A stretch of 64,000 nucleotides of DNA from Macrostomum hystrix (GCA_950097015.1 CATNEN010000001.1:9853001-9917000); one strand, 5' to 3'; shown: positions 1 to 11,722, counted from the stretch's first letter. Made by a program: numbers and translations. Notes: generated from the sequence alone by a model not told the origin.

Positions 1-450
1 ATCCCCAAACTGAGCCTAAATCATCCCAGATCCCCAAACTGAGCCTACAATCATCCTAGATCCCCAAACTGAGCCTAAATCATCCCAGATCCCCAAACTG
101 AGCCTACAATCATCCTAGATCCCCAAACTGAGCCTAAATCATCCCAGATCCCCAAACTGAGCCTACAATCATCCTAGATCCCCAAACTGAGCCTAAATCA
201 TCCCAGATCCCCAAACTGAGCCTACAATCATCCTAGATCCCCAAACTGAGCCTAAATCATCCCAGATCCCCAAACTGAGCCTAAATCATCCCAGATCCCC
301 AAACTGAGCCTAAATCATCCCAGATCCCCAAACTGAGCCTACAATCATCCTAGATCCCCAAACTGAGCCTACAGTGATCCCAGGTCTCCAAACTGAGCCT
401 ACAATCATCCCAGATCCTCAAACTGAGCCTACAATCATCCCAGATCCTCA
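1..450. repeat. 29/30-bp minisatellite at left edge
   Basis: The core is GATCCCCAAACTGAGCCTA followed by either AATCATCCCA (29 bp) or CAATCATCCTA (30 bp). The two variants alternate over much of the array, giving a dimeric period of about 59 bp. The array runs off the left window edge and decays after about 360. No gene is apparent in it. Confidence 0.95.
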
Positions 451-654
451 TTTGGGATTTATCTGCGATTTATCACTGCCTATTTCCTATTCCAGTTTGA
501 CCAATCGCTTTTGACCAGCCAGTCAGTTGTGGCACTGGTTAGTTCAGCCTGCATCTCTTCCAGCTTCGTTCTGTCTCTAGTTGGCACTGTGAGAGCAGAG
601 CGAGTGTTCAGGCCATCTGTTGGGCTGTGAGTACATCCATTTTGCTTTTTTATG

Positions 655-805
655 ACTGTCAACTCAAAGTTAACGAATTTTAACTCAAAGTTAACGGATT
701 GTAACTCAAAGTTAACGGATGCTAACTGAAAGCTAACGGATGTTAACTCTAATTTAACGGATGTTAACTTAAAGTTAACGGATGCTAACTCAAATTTAAC
801 GGATG
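655..805. repeat. 20-bp GTTAAC-rich short array
   Basis: About seven diverged copies of a 20-bp unit containing AACTCAAAGTTAACGGATG. Each copy carries one or two GTTAAC palindromes. The surrounding stretch 451-654 shows no convincing gene. Confidence 0.85.
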
Positions 806-1494
806 TCCCGCTAAAAATAGGGATGTTTCTTTGGGTAATTCCAGTTGGAATCTGCGGTGTTTCCAGAAAAAGAAATAGCCGAACGCTGGAAACATACCAA
901 TCGGATGATTCCATGCTTAGAATCTACCCAACTGGGCGTTTTCTCGGTGCTTCTTGGTGGCGAAATGGAATCACCCAAAGAATCCTCCAGTTCGGAAGAT
1001 TCCATGCTCAGAAACCGCCGAGGAATCGCCCGTAAATAATTCTCTGGTTGTCCCATGGGCCACTGGTTCGGGTGATTCTTCGGCGGTTTCCGCACAATTT
1101 ACGGTTACATCGGCTGCTTCCTGTGTGGTTTCTTTAACTCTTGCGAGATAGGGGGGGTTTTGGTAGATTCCACTCCTATTTTGCTCAAAAAACCCGCCGA
1201 AGAAGCAGCCGAATTTTTTACAGGGGTTAACTCTAATTTAACGTATTTTCTCTAAAATAACTTGTTCATTATATTTAAAAACATTTTGTCTAGATTTGCC
1301 GGCATCATACTACTGTGTGGCGCGCATTTCATACTACTGCCCAGTTGGTCATCATTTGCGTTGATTCTGTTTGCTGTTTATCATCAGGCCATTGCTTGTC
1401 GTTGGCTTCGTACTGTGGCAAAGGTTTAATTTACAATCTGTGCTTTTATCAAGCTTAAAATGCCTGAATTCACATTAACGCAAAAAACACGTGC
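806..1494. other. unresolved stretch without a confident gene
   Basis: Short open frames exist on both strands at 811-1095. Their sequence is dominated by diverged inverted and direct copies of a GGAATCxxCC motif, and no conserved domain can be read. A remnant of an array or a lost exon are both possible. Nothing recognisable is seen at 1150-1490. Confidence 0.5.
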
Positions 1495-2145
1495 TCTAAA
1501 AAACCCGAAACTATCCCGAATCTTCACAAAACCGGAAACTATTCAGAATCTTCATAAAATCCGAAACTTTTCTGAATCTTCACAAAACCTGAAACTATCC
1601 CGAATCTTCACAAAACCCGAAACTATTCAGAATCTTCACAAAACCCGAAACTATTCAGAATCTTCACAAAATCCGAAACTATTCAGAATCTTCACAAACC
1701 CGAAACTATTCAGAATCTTCACAAAATCCGAAACTATTCAGAATCTTCACAAAACCCGAAACTATTCCGAATCTTCATGAAACTCGAAACTATTCCGAAT
1801 CTTTAAAAAACCTGAAACTTCACAAAATCCGAAACTATTCAGAATCTTCACAAAATCCGAAACTATCCCGAATCTTCACAAACCCGAAACTATTCAGAAT
1901 CTTCACAAAACCTGAAACTATCCCGAATCTTCACAAAATCCGAAACTATCCCGAATCTTCACAAACCCGAAACTATTCAGAATCTTCACAAAATCCGAAA
2001 CTATTCCGAATCTTCACAAAACCCGAAACTATTCCGAAACCCTTAAATATTCCGAATCTTCATGAAACTCGAAACTATTCCGAATCTTTAAAAAACCCGA
2101 AACTATTCAGGGTCTTCACAAACCCGAAACTAATCAAAATCGTCC
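1495..2145. repeat. 27/28-bp minisatellite
   Basis: Repeats of CCGAAACTATTCAGAATCTT followed by CACAAAA(T/C), with one-base length variants (27 or 28 bp) and CAGAATC/CCGAATC variation. The 106-residue open frame at 1460-1780 is only a translation of the array. Confidence 0.95.
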
Positions 2146-2183
2146 CATCAAAAATCTTCCAGTCTAATCCTGATTTGGTGCAG

Positions 2184-3209
2184 CTAACTTCGGACCTATC
2201 GCTAGAGGAACGTCTGTACAATGGCCTCCTACTAGTTGCTTACACTCTACTTATCATCGGCTGTTGGAATCCTCTAGAAAATGTCATTGTAAGTTTCATT
2301 TGTTCTAGTTTTAATCATATGAACGCATTAATTTACGAGTACAAAATTTTAGTTTAGGTTCTGGTCTAGGGATGAGGGTGTCGGGACTCCGAGGTCGTGG
2401 GTTCGATTCCTGACTCCATTGGAACAATTGGTGTCCGTTAGTAAGATACTTAACTTTGCATTGCTTCAGTTCACCCAGCTCTTAAATGGGTTCCAGCATC
2501 AGCTGGGGAAATTGAGGGTTGGTGTCCATGGACTGAACAGTTGTACACAACGTCACTTCCGCTTGCCACCGAATCGCCAATTATTCAGTGCCTGCTGACA
2601 GCGCCGCAGCTGCTGCTGGCCTGGCTGGGTCCGCGCCGCCGTGCACCATTTGTCATCGCCCTGCTAGTACACTGTCAGATGGCATCGCTCTATTGCGTGG
2701 ATTTCTATGGCAGCAATGACTCTAGCAGCAGTGAGAATATGACCTACAGTTCAGACTCCACCTGGTGGACTAGATTAGTAGGCCTATTGGAATCGATTCT
2801 GTGCCTGGGACAGCTGCCTCTGCACTATATTCTATGGGCCAGAGAGTTCCAAGAGAGCACTGCTCAAGATGACGACTACTGTTGTAACGAATTTCGTTTA
2901 CCGCTAACTAGTATATTTGCTAGTATATTTGCTAGTATATTTGCTAGTACTGGTTTCTCATTGTTTAAAGCTTCGAATCGTAGACGCGTTGCTAATGACG
3001 ACGATTTAACTCCGGTGTTCATCGCCCTGATTGTGTTACCTATGCCGGTGTGCCTACTGGCCTTGATGGCGTCCAGCGCACAGGCTGCCTACCTGTCCGT
3101 TGTCACCCTGTTGCTGGGCTGCGACTTCCTTATTGAAGATTATGCCGACTTTTTGAAAGATTTGCTGAGCGCATCGTTTGCCGCTCTGAACGATGGCAAA
3201 ACTTTGTAG
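2184..3209 (+). CDS. unrecognised multi-pass membrane protein, 3' exons
   Basis: Two exons can be joined in phase 0: 2184-2288, which ends at a GTAAGT donor, and 2541-3209, which begins after an AACAG acceptor and ends in TAG. Together they encode about 257 residues rich in hydrophobic helices: YNGLLLVAYTLLIIGCW in exon 1, then LLTAPQLLLAWL, FVIALLVHCQMASL, VFIALIVLPMPVCLLALMAS and YLSVVTLLLGC in exon 2. An Asn/Ser-rich loop lies between them, and a threefold SIFA repeat sits near the middle (about 2910-2945). No initiator ATG fits the first exon, so a 5' exon is missing or lies beyond the upstream minisatellite. AATAAA follows at 3344. The family is not recognised. A small transporter-like or TMEM-type protein is only a guess. 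Confidence 0.55.
2353..2530 (+). mobile_element. tRNA-derived SINE inside the intron
   Basis: The head contains a perfect pol III B box (GGTTCGATTCC at 2400-2410) and an A-box-like TGGTCTAGGGATGAG about 30 bp before it. The body has TTTGCATTGCTTCAGTTCA, then CCCAGCTCTTAAATGG and GGGGAAATTGAGGG. Related copies at about 27540, 29527-29705 (minus) and 32500 (minus) share head and/or body blocks, so this is a dispersed family. The conserved body resembles the deeply conserved domain described for some metazoan tRNA-SINEs. That assignment is from memory. Confidence 0.8.
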
Positions 3210-3343
3210 TAAACATAATAGAGTATGATTTGAGCTGTGCTCGAACCTACTCTGCTTTTATTTCATTGCTTTGACAATACTTTGGCCACTTTAAATGACA
3301 CTTTTGAATGATCTTATTACATTAAGTAATCCCATTGCCCTCT

Positions 3344-3349
3344 AATAAA
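3344..3349 (+). promoter_or_regulatory. poly(A) signal of the membrane-protein gene
   Basis: AATAAA lies 135 bp after the TAG stop and only a few bases before the next minisatellite starts, so the transcript probably ends at the array border. Confidence 0.55.
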
Positions 3350-3356
3350 ATCTTAC

Positions 3357-5255
3357 CCCATCTCTAATGGGATCTCATACCATCCATCTCTAATGGGATC
3401 TCATCCCATCCATCTCTAATGGGATCTCATCCCATCCATCTCTAATGGGATCTCATCCCATCCATCTCTAATGGGATCTCATACCATCCATCTCTAATGG
3501 GATCTCATACCATCCATCTCTAATGGGATCTCATCCCATCCATCTCTAATGGGATCTCATACCATCCATCTCTAATGGGATCTCATCCCATCCATCTCTA
3601 ATGGGATCTCATCCCATCCATCTCTAATGGGATCTCATCCCATCCATCTCTAATGGGATCTCATACCATCCATCTCTAATGGGATCTCATACCATCCATC
3701 TCTAATGGGATCTCATACCATCCATCTCTAATGGGATCTCATACCATCCATCTCTAATGGGATCTCATACCATCCATCTCTAATGGGATCTCATACCATC
3801 CATCTCTAACGGGATCTCATCCCATCCATCTCTAATGGGATCTCATACCATCCATCTCTAATGGGATCTCATACCATCCATCTCTAATGGGATCTCATCC
3901 CATCCATCTCTAATGGGATCTCATACCATCCATCTCTAATGGGATCTCATACCATCCATCTCTAATGGGATCTCATACCATCCATCTCTAATGGGATCTC
4001 ATCCCATCCATCTCTAATGGGATCTCATCCCATCCATCTCTAATGGGATCTCATACCATCCATCTCTAATGGGATCTCATACCATCCATCTCTAATGGGA
4101 TCTCATACCATCCATTTCTAATGGGATCTCATACCATCCATCTCTGATGGGATCTCATACCATCCATTTCTAATGGGATCTCATACCATCCATCTCTAAT
4201 GGGATCTCATACCATCCATCTCTAATGGGATCTCATACCATCCATCTCTAATGGGATCTCATACCATCCATCTCTAATGGGATCTCATCCCATCCATCTC
4301 TAATGGGATCTCATACCATCCATCTCTAATGGGATCTCATACCATCCATCTCTAATGGGATCTCATACCATCCATCTCTAATGGGATCTCATCCCATCCA
4401 TCTCTAATGGGATCTCATCCCATCCATCTCTAATGGGATCTCATACCATCCATCTCTAATGGGATCTCATCCCATCCATCTCTAATGGGATCTCATACCA
4501 TCCATCTCTAATGGGATCTCATCCCATCCATCTCTAATGGGATCTCATACCATCCATCTCTAATGGGATCTCATCCCATCCATCTCTAATGGGATCTCAT
4601 ACCATCCATCTCTAATGGGATCTCATCCCATCCATCTCTAATGGGATCTCATACCATCCATCTCTAATGGGATCTCATCCCATCCATCTCTAATGGGATC
4701 TCATACCATCCATCTCTAATGGGATCTCATACCATCCATCTCTAATGGGATCTCATACCATCCATCTCTAATGGGATCTCATCCCATCCATCTCTAATGG
4801 GATCTCATACCATCCATTTGTAATGGGATCTCATACCATCCATCTCTAATGGGATCTCATACCATCCATCTCTAATGGGATCTCATACCATCCATCTCTA
4901 ATGGGATCTCATCCCATCCATCTCTAATGGGATCTCATCCCATCCATCTCTAATGGGATCTCATCCCATCCATCTCTAATGGGATCTCATACCATCCATC
5001 TCTAATGGGATCTCATACCATCCATCTCTAATGGGATCTCATACCATCCATCTCTAAAGGGATCTCATCCCATCCATCTCTAATGGGATCTCATCCCATC
5101 CATCTCTAATGGGATCTCATACCATCCATCTCTAAAGGGATCTCATACCATCCATCTCTAATGGGATCTCATACCATCCATCTCTAATGGGATCTCATAC
5201 CATCCATCTCTAAAGGGATCTCATACCATCCATCTCTAAAGGGATCTCATCCCTC
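3357..5255. repeat. 26-bp minisatellite, about 73 copies
   Basis: The unit is CATCTCTAATGGGATCTCAT plus ACCATC or CCCATC (26 bp). The CCC variant makes the perfect inverted repeat ATGGGAT-CTC-ATCCCAT. The ACC variant breaks one pair. A few units have CTAAAG instead of CTAATG, clustered near the right end. No coding potential. Confidence 0.98.
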
Positions 5256-6028
5256 CCAGCACATCCTCACATGTAATTATCATCCCCGTGGCCAATTTAA
5301 TTCCGTCCAGTCGTCATTCATGCACAAACTTTATTTTAAAATACAATTGTCATCTATAATTTATTGATGTATACGAGCCCGTAGATGTCTCGTCTGTTAT
5401 TTAATTTTAACAATAACTATCTATAGTAATTTCTGATTTTTTCAGATTTTATTATTTTTTCTCGCTGCAATTAAAGTTGCAAAAACTATCTGGAGCTGCA
5501 ACTGCCTCATAACAAGAGGCAGAAAATAAAAAAGGATATTCCTGACGTTTTTTCACTCTTTTGCGTTTTTATTCTTTGAAAACCATTCACACTCTACTGT
5601 TAGTAGACGATCGAACCATTCCGTTGCCTAAGCGGACTATAAAATAATTAAAAAATCGAAGCCAAGAATCGGACCAAGATCAGCCCTCTGCAGAAGCCTT
5701 TGTAGTCTTATTTAAATTACTTTTTAGATGACAAAGGAGTTCGTTCATATCGTCGGTAATTATCAAACTATATTTTAAGAGTACTTTTCAGCACCAACGA
5801 GTAAGTCTCGCTAAATAGAACGAACGAATTCCGACTTATAGTAGTATGTAAAAATTCACACAAAATCGACTCCATATGATATAAACAGTAGTTGAAAGAT
5901 ACGAGCATTGTAGACTATTAATTCAGCTTCGTCGTGATTTTAATAATCTGCGAATGCAAATTAAATTGTTATCGAGGTAATCGAGCGTCAAAAAAATATT
6001 TGTGAAAATAATTTGCGAGTAAAAAGGT
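5256..6028. other. AT-rich spacer, nothing recognised
   Basis: No long open frame, repeat or RNA gene could be recognised between the minisatellite and the first tRNA gene. Confidence 0.5.
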
Positions 6029-6099
6029 TGCATCGGCCGGGAATCGAACCCGGGCCGCCCGCGTGGCAGGCGAGCATTCTACCACTGAACCACCGATGC
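6029..6099 (-). tRNA. tRNA-Gly(GCC): tRNA-Gly (anticodon GCC)
   Basis: The minus strand reads a 71-nt cloverleaf. A GCATCGG/CCGATGC acceptor stem is followed by discriminator A, with box A GTGGTTCAGTGGTAGAATGC, an anticodon stem-loop with GCC in CCTGCCACG, and box B GGTTCGATTCC. A run of five T lies just downstream (plus-strand AAAAA at 6021-6025) as pol III terminator. It is identical to the plus-strand copy at 6793-6863, and the two are transcribed away from each other. Confidence 0.97.
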
Positions 6100-6627
6100 T
6101 TAGACTAAGTGTGTTAACTGAAGTATTTAAATAGCCTTTACCTGGTATCAGTGCGGCCTAATTGGCTGCCCATTTTCGTTGTGATAAAAGCTGCTGAGGT
6201 CGAGGAGCCTTCGAAAATGCACACTTACTAAAGCCATACAGTCAAGGTTTTCAGGCTGTGTCTTGCTTTCTGTCTCCCGGCAGCCAGACAATAGGAATGG
6301 AAGAAATTTTTAGTCAGCTGAATTTTAGTCATGCTCGGGGCTGCAGGCTGCAGCAGCAAATTGTGAAATTGCGAGCACGATAAAATGGTTTGAGAAGCTT
6401 GCTCAGCTTCGATACTATTTTTCTTTCTTGCCTCGTCTTGAGCAGGGTAAAGTGGTCGTTGTTAAGAGAGTGACGCGGTCGGATTGCTGCTTCATTGTCA
6501 GCTATCAGCTACAAATATGAAGACTTGAATGCGTCAATACAGCACTATTTTATTATTAGACTAAACTCGAAAGCTGAAAAATTAAAAATAGGACCAATTT
6601 AAAAAGTTGTCACTGTCGTCCTTATCC
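6100..6627. other. putative upstream region of the nuclear receptor
   Basis: No open frame or known element is recognised. It separates the minus-strand tRNA from the proposed start codon of the tailless-like gene and would hold that gene's 5' UTR and promoter. No core motif was convincing. Confidence 0.35.
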
Positions 6628-9600
6628 ATGGCGTCTTCTAGAAGCCGTTCACCTTCGACCTCAGCCAGCTCATCTCGCATTATTTTGTCATCTCGCGGGT
6701 CCGGTAAATATTAATTAGAATGTTTAGCTTGTGATGTTTTAGAAAATCTCATTGATAGATAATAATGTTCAGGATGCTTCCCTGTGCCGCAAGCATCGGT
6801 GGTTCAGTGGTAGAATGCTCGCCTGCCACGCGGGCGGCCCGGGTTCGATTCCCGGCCGATGCAATTCAGTTTTTTTCGTTAGTGTTAATCAGTCTATGAT
6901 TTTACACAAAATAATACACAATTTTTTCCTAAAATGTGACCTCTGCCAAGTCCTTGACTTTAGTGAAGAAGTTTTAATAAAGTTTAACCTTTACTGGCTA
7001 TGGTCCTATGGATGATCTGTTGAAGGGCACATAAATTTCAACACCCAACACATTGTCCCATGTAAACATGTATTTATTCACACAGGTCGCATTTTAACCA
7101 GCGTTTCGTGTCAAGTTTGCGGCGACTACAGCAGCGGCAAGCATTACGGCATATATGCTTGCGACGGGTGAGTTGATTGTTAGTGTGTTGTCATGGCTAC
7201 GAGCTCTATATTTACTCAGTAGTGTTAATAAACACACCATTAAAAATATTCTTCCAACCTCCCGCAGCTGCGCCGGATTCTTTAAGCGATCGGTGCGCAG
7301 ACAGCACAAGTACACCTGTAAAGCGCTGGCCAATCAGGATTCGTCGGGCACGTCAGGAGAAGGCAGTGGCAATGCTGTCATTGGCAGCTGCCCGATAGAC
7401 AGAAATCAGAGAAATCAGTGTCGCTACTGTCGCATGAATACCTGCTTAAAAGCTGGCATGAGTACAGATGGTGAGTACAGTCCTGATTTAGTCTAGCAGC
7501 TGATGAGGTGTAGTTCTAGTTTCAGTCTAACAGCTGATGAGGTGTTCTAGTTTCAGTCTAACAGCTGATGAGGTGTCCTAGTTTCAGTCTAGCAGCTGAT
7601 GAGGTGTAGTTCTAGTTTCAGTCTAACAGCTGATGAGGTGTTCTAGTTTCAGTCTAACAGCTGATGAGGTGTTCTAGTTTCAGTCTAGCAGCTAATGAGG
7701 TGTAGTTCTAGTTTCAGTCTAACAGCTGATGAGGTGTTCTAGTTTCAGTCTAGCAGCTGATGAGGTGTAGTTCTAGTTTCAGTCTAACAGCTGATGAGGT
7801 GTCCTAGTTTCAGTCTAACAGCTGATGAGGTGTCCTAGTTTCAGTCTAACAGCTGATGAGGTGTTCTAGTTTCAGTCTAACAGCTGATGAGGTGTCCTAG
7901 TTTCAGTCTAGCAGCTGATGAGGTGTAGTTCTAGTTTCAGTCTAACAGCTGATGAGGTGTTCTAGTTTCAGTCTAACAGCTGATGAGGTGTTCTAGTTTC
8001 AGTCTAGCAGCTGATGAGGTGTAGTTCTAGTTTCAGTCTAACAGCTGATGAGGTGTTCTAGTTTCAGTCTAACAGCTGATGAGGTGTTCTAGTTTCAGTC
8101 TAACAGCTGATGAGGTGTCCTAGTTTCAGTCTAGCAGCTGATGAGGTGTAGTTCTAGTTTCAGTCTAACAGCTGATGAGGTGTTCTAGTTTCAGTCTAGC
8201 AGCTGATGAGGTGTAGTTCTAGTTTCAGTCTAACAGCCGATGAGGTGTAGTTCTAGTTTCAGTCTAACAGCTGATGAGGTGTTCTAGTTTCAGTCTAACA
8301 GCTGATGAGGTGTAGTTCTAGTTTCAGTCTAACAGCTGATGAGGTGTAGTTCTAGTTTCAGTCTAACAGCTGATGAGGTGTAGTTCTAGTTTCAGTCTAA
8401 CAGCTGATGAGGTGTAGTTCTAGTTTCAGTCTAACAGCTGATAAGGTGTTCTAGTTTCAGTCTAACAGCTGATGAGGTGTAGTTCTAGTTTCAGTCTAAC
8501 AGCTGATGAGGTGTAGTTCTAGTTTCAGTCTAGCAGCTGATGAGGTGTTCTAGTTTCAGTCTAACAGCTGATGAGGTGTTCTAGTTTCAGTCTAGCAGCT
8601 GATGAGGTGTAGTTCTAGTTTCAGTCTAACAGCTGATGAGGTGTTCTAGTTTCAGTCTAGCAGCTGATGAGGTGTTCTAGTTTCATGTCAGCCAGAGTTT
8701 TTTTGTGTCAAACTTGGCTTTAAACAACGGCTATTTATTTGTGCCGTAGCACGTACATCGGACATTATGTAGGCCAAATACTCGTACAAACAATGACCCT
8801 TTTACGACCCCGTTCCATTCTGCGCAGATTGGACACGTGTTGCTTTGTCATCTGAAATAATACAATATGCTACCTTAAGAACAAGATGCAGGGATGAACG
8901 CTGAGAAAAAGTTGTTTATAAGTCAAACTCATGCAGCGTGGCTTCTGTATTAAAGCAGTTTGCACCGGTCGGCTCATGAAATTCTCTCTCTTCTTCTCTT
9001 TGTTCTTCTGTTCTCAATAGTCGACTCAAATGGAGCTAAAAAGTCACTCACAATAGTTAAGACTTGTCGACGACTCGTTAGAGTTGAATAAAAAAGATTG
9101 CACAGACTAAGACTCATTGTAGCTAGATCTGGCAAAGATTGATTCTATAAAAATTAAACTCACTGCTGAGGTAAAAAAGACAGGTTAGCATTTAGAAGGA
9201 ATTGTGACGATGACTGGCAAGACAGATTTCGTCAAGTGAGCCCCAGGAACGCTACCAAAATGAGGCGAACCTCAACGCACACTCTACAATGGAAATAATA
9301 GTCCTGCTATTTGGAGTTTAGAGACCATTTTATTATTCGTCACAAGATTGCTAACCTGGTGTGTTCTTTCCGATACTTAAGAAGCCGTTTTATATAAAAC
9401 TGTCTATAGTGATGAGGCACCAAAAAAAGAAAGATAAACGCGGTAAAGAGACTTTATGGAGCCTCACAATTGGATGGCGAAATTTACGAATTAAACTTTT
9501 TTCGGACAGCTCACAAGTTAATTGTGAGGGTACTAGTCGAAATTGCCCTATTGGAATCGATAAGTTTACACTTGCATAACGCACTTATAGGGATGAAAAT

Positions 9601-11722
9601 ATTTCTAACTTGATAAAATGTCATGTGTCTCATTTGTTTCAGGTGTGTCTTATTTGGTTCAGAGGTCTCGTTTGATTCAGAGGTGTCCCATTTGTTTCAG
9701 GTGTGTCTTATTTGGTTCAGAGGTCTCGTTTGATTCAGAGGTGTCTCGTTTGGTTCAGAGGTGTCCCATTTGTTTCAGGTGTGTCTTATTTGGTTCAGAG
9801 GTCTCGTTTGATTCAGAGGTGTCTCGTTTGGTTCAGGTTTGTCTTATTTGGTTCACAGGTCTCGTTTGATTCAGAGGTGTCTCATTTGTTTCAGAGGTGT
9901 CTCGTTTGATTCAGAGGTGTCTCATTTGGTTCTGAGGTGTCGCATTTGGTTCAGAGGTGTCTAATTTGGTTCAGAGGTGTCTCGTTTGATTCAGAGGTGT
10001 CTCATTTGTTTCAGGTGTGTCTTATTTGGTTCAGAGGTCTCGTTTGATTCAGAGGTGTCTCGTTTGGTTCAGGTTTGTCTTATTTGGTTCACAGGTCTCG
10101 TTTGATTCAGAGGTGTCTCATTTGTTTCAGAGGTGTCTCGTTTGATTCAGAGGTGTCTCATTTGGTTCTGAGGTGTCGCATTTGGTTCAGAGGTGTCTAA
10201 TTTGGTTCAGAGGTGTCTCGTTTGATTCAGAGGTGTCTCATTTGTTTCAGGTGTGTCTTATTTGGTTCAGAGGTCTCGTTTGATTCAGAGGTGTCTCGTT
10301 TGGTTCAGATGTGTCTCGTTTGGTTCAGAGGTGTCTCGTTTGGTTCAGAGGTGTCTCGTTTGGTTCAGAGGTGTCTCGTTTGGTTCAGAGGTGTCTCTGT
10401 TGATTCAGAGGTGTCTCGTTTGGTTCAGAGGTGTCTCGTTTGGTTCAGAGGTGTCTCGTTTGGTTCAGAGGTGTCTCGTTTGGTTCTGAGGTGTCTCATT
10501 TGGTTTAGAAAGGTGTCATATGTTGTTTTCTTTTCTGCATTCCCTCAGCCGTTCAGCAGGAGCGGGGTCCCAGGAAGTCTCAGCAGCCACCAGCCGCATC
10601 CAAGTCTATCAAGATGATGAAACCTGGCAAGTCAACGACTGTTGCTAAGCAGCCGCTGCCACCGCCGCCGCCGCCGCCGCAGCCACCCCTGCCGATGCTG
10701 ACGCCAGCTCCATCGCAGCAACAGTTTCAACAGTCGCCCCAGACTTCGTCGACCTATTCAACAGTGATGTCAACTGGCCGAGACGAGTTGGCTGCTCGCC
10801 TTCTGTTCCTCCTGTGCAAATGGGCAGCCGGACTGCCTGCCTACCGCAGTCTGGGTTTGCTCGACCGCGCCATCCTCGCCAGGTCCAGCTGGCGGACTCT
10901 GTTCCTGCTCACCGCTGCGCAGGCTCGCTTTCCAGCTTTGGCGGCTGGCGACCCGCGCCCAACAACAGGAACTTCGCCGAGCGATGAGACGGACGCTGCG
11001 TCGGCAATGGCAGCAGCCGCTTCAGCGGTCTCGGTCCTGGCCGATATGATGGCCGAATTCGAAGCTCTACAGGTGCAACCGGGAGAACTCGCCTGCCTAC
11101 AGGGTCTGGCCCTGTTCAGGACAGGTGAGTGCTGCTGAGCTGTACCGCATGTACTCGGAAACTGTTTCGGAAATTTCGCTACTTTTCTGAAGAACGCTGA
11201 TGGGCATCAAAACAAAAATGCTTCCGATAAAACCAGATATTTGGGGGCTGAGATGTGCCATTGCCAGCAGCCCTGCAATTATAATTATTATTTCACCAGA
11301 TATTGTTCCGTAAGACACTCCGAAAACGATTAGTTTATGAAACTTTCTTCAGTACCCTACTGCAAGTAGCAAATAAAGTAAAAGGCAAAACAAGTCCTAA
11401 AAACGCGCAAAAAAACGTTCATAATTTTTGTTTTCCAGTCGGCGTTTCAACCTCGGCCTCGTCCGCACGCACAATTACCGACCTGCGCGATCAGATGCTG
11501 ACGGCTTTGAACTCGGAGGCAACCAGTGCGGCTTCGGCTAGCGTGGCAGCCACCGCGGCAGCCGCCACAGCCAGCACTTACAATCGTGTCGGCCGGCTGC
11601 TGTTGCTGTTGCAGGCGGCCTCTAGTGTGTCGCCCCTGGGTCTGCACGCCGCATTCTTTCGTGAGTTGGACAGCCTGGCAGCTCTGGACAATCTGGTGGT
11701 GGACATGCTGCTGGGTAGCTGA
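6628..11722 (+). CDS. tll: tailless/TLX-type nuclear receptor (NR2E1)
   Basis: Five exons join without breaking frame: 6628-6703, 7086-7167, 7268-7470, 10549-11124 and 11439-11722 (406 residues, against 385 in human TLX). The intron phases match (1, 2, 1, 1), and all introns are GT-AG. The DNA-binding domain has the NR2E hallmarks: [20 protein letters not shown], then the tailless-type P box [14 protein letters not shown] and [11 protein letters not shown]. The split at CDG/CAGFF and the following A box [11 protein letters not shown] are typical of this subfamily. After a proline/glutamine hinge, the ligand-binding domain shows [32 protein letters not shown] and [15 protein letters not shown]. 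The C-terminus is [12 protein letters not shown]. Members are nuclear repressors of neural and eye progenitor genes. Exon 1 (Ser-rich, starting MASSRSRSP) is an inference from phase and donor. Odd features: an Ala-rich insert in the last exon and a 30-residue Gly/Ser insertion between the zinc fingers. Confidence 0.93.
6793..6863 (+). tRNA. tRNA-Gly(GCC): tRNA-Gly (anticodon GCC) nested in tll intron 1
   Basis: A 71-nt cloverleaf identical to the minus-strand gene at 6029-6099, with intact A and B boxes and GCC anticodon. T7 follows at about 6871 as pol III terminator. It lies on the same strand as, and inside, the 382-bp first intron proposed for the tailless-like gene. Confidence 0.97.
7493..8685. 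repeat. 31/34-bp minisatellite in tll intron 2
   Basis: About 37 copies of TTCTAGTTTCAGTCTAACAG followed by CTGATGAGGTG (31 bp), with a 34-bp form carrying an extra TAG. AACAGC/AGCAGC and TTC/TCC variants are interspersed. It starts 22 bp after the exon 3 donor. Confidence 0.97.
8686..9621. other. unique part of tll intron 2
   Basis: Single-copy intronic sequence between two minisatellites. Short open frames at 9361-9584 on both strands have no recognisable domain. Confidence 0.6.
9622..10512. repeat. 20-bp minisatellite in tll intron 2
   Basis: About 44 copies of TTGGTTCAGAGGTGTCTCGT or close variants (GATTCAGAGG, GTTTCAGGTG). A longer block starting near 9850 is repeated near 10090, which indicates duplication of several units at once. 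The array ends about 36 bp before the exon 4 acceptor. Open frames here only translate the repeat. Confidence 0.96.

Noticed and set aside
1-450. Regular repeats as a CRISPR array
   Set aside because: There are no unique spacers; units are simple head-to-tail copies in eukaryotic DNA.
7493-8685. CTGATGAG in every unit suggested tandem hammerhead ribozymes
   Set aside because: The hammerhead core also needs GAAA between stems and a cleavage triplet in the right place. The units lack GAAA on that strand and have no stem II, so it is a chance match.
9618-10617. ORFs of 68-134 codons with [10 protein letters not shown] repeats
   Set aside because: Minisatellite translation inside the tll intron.
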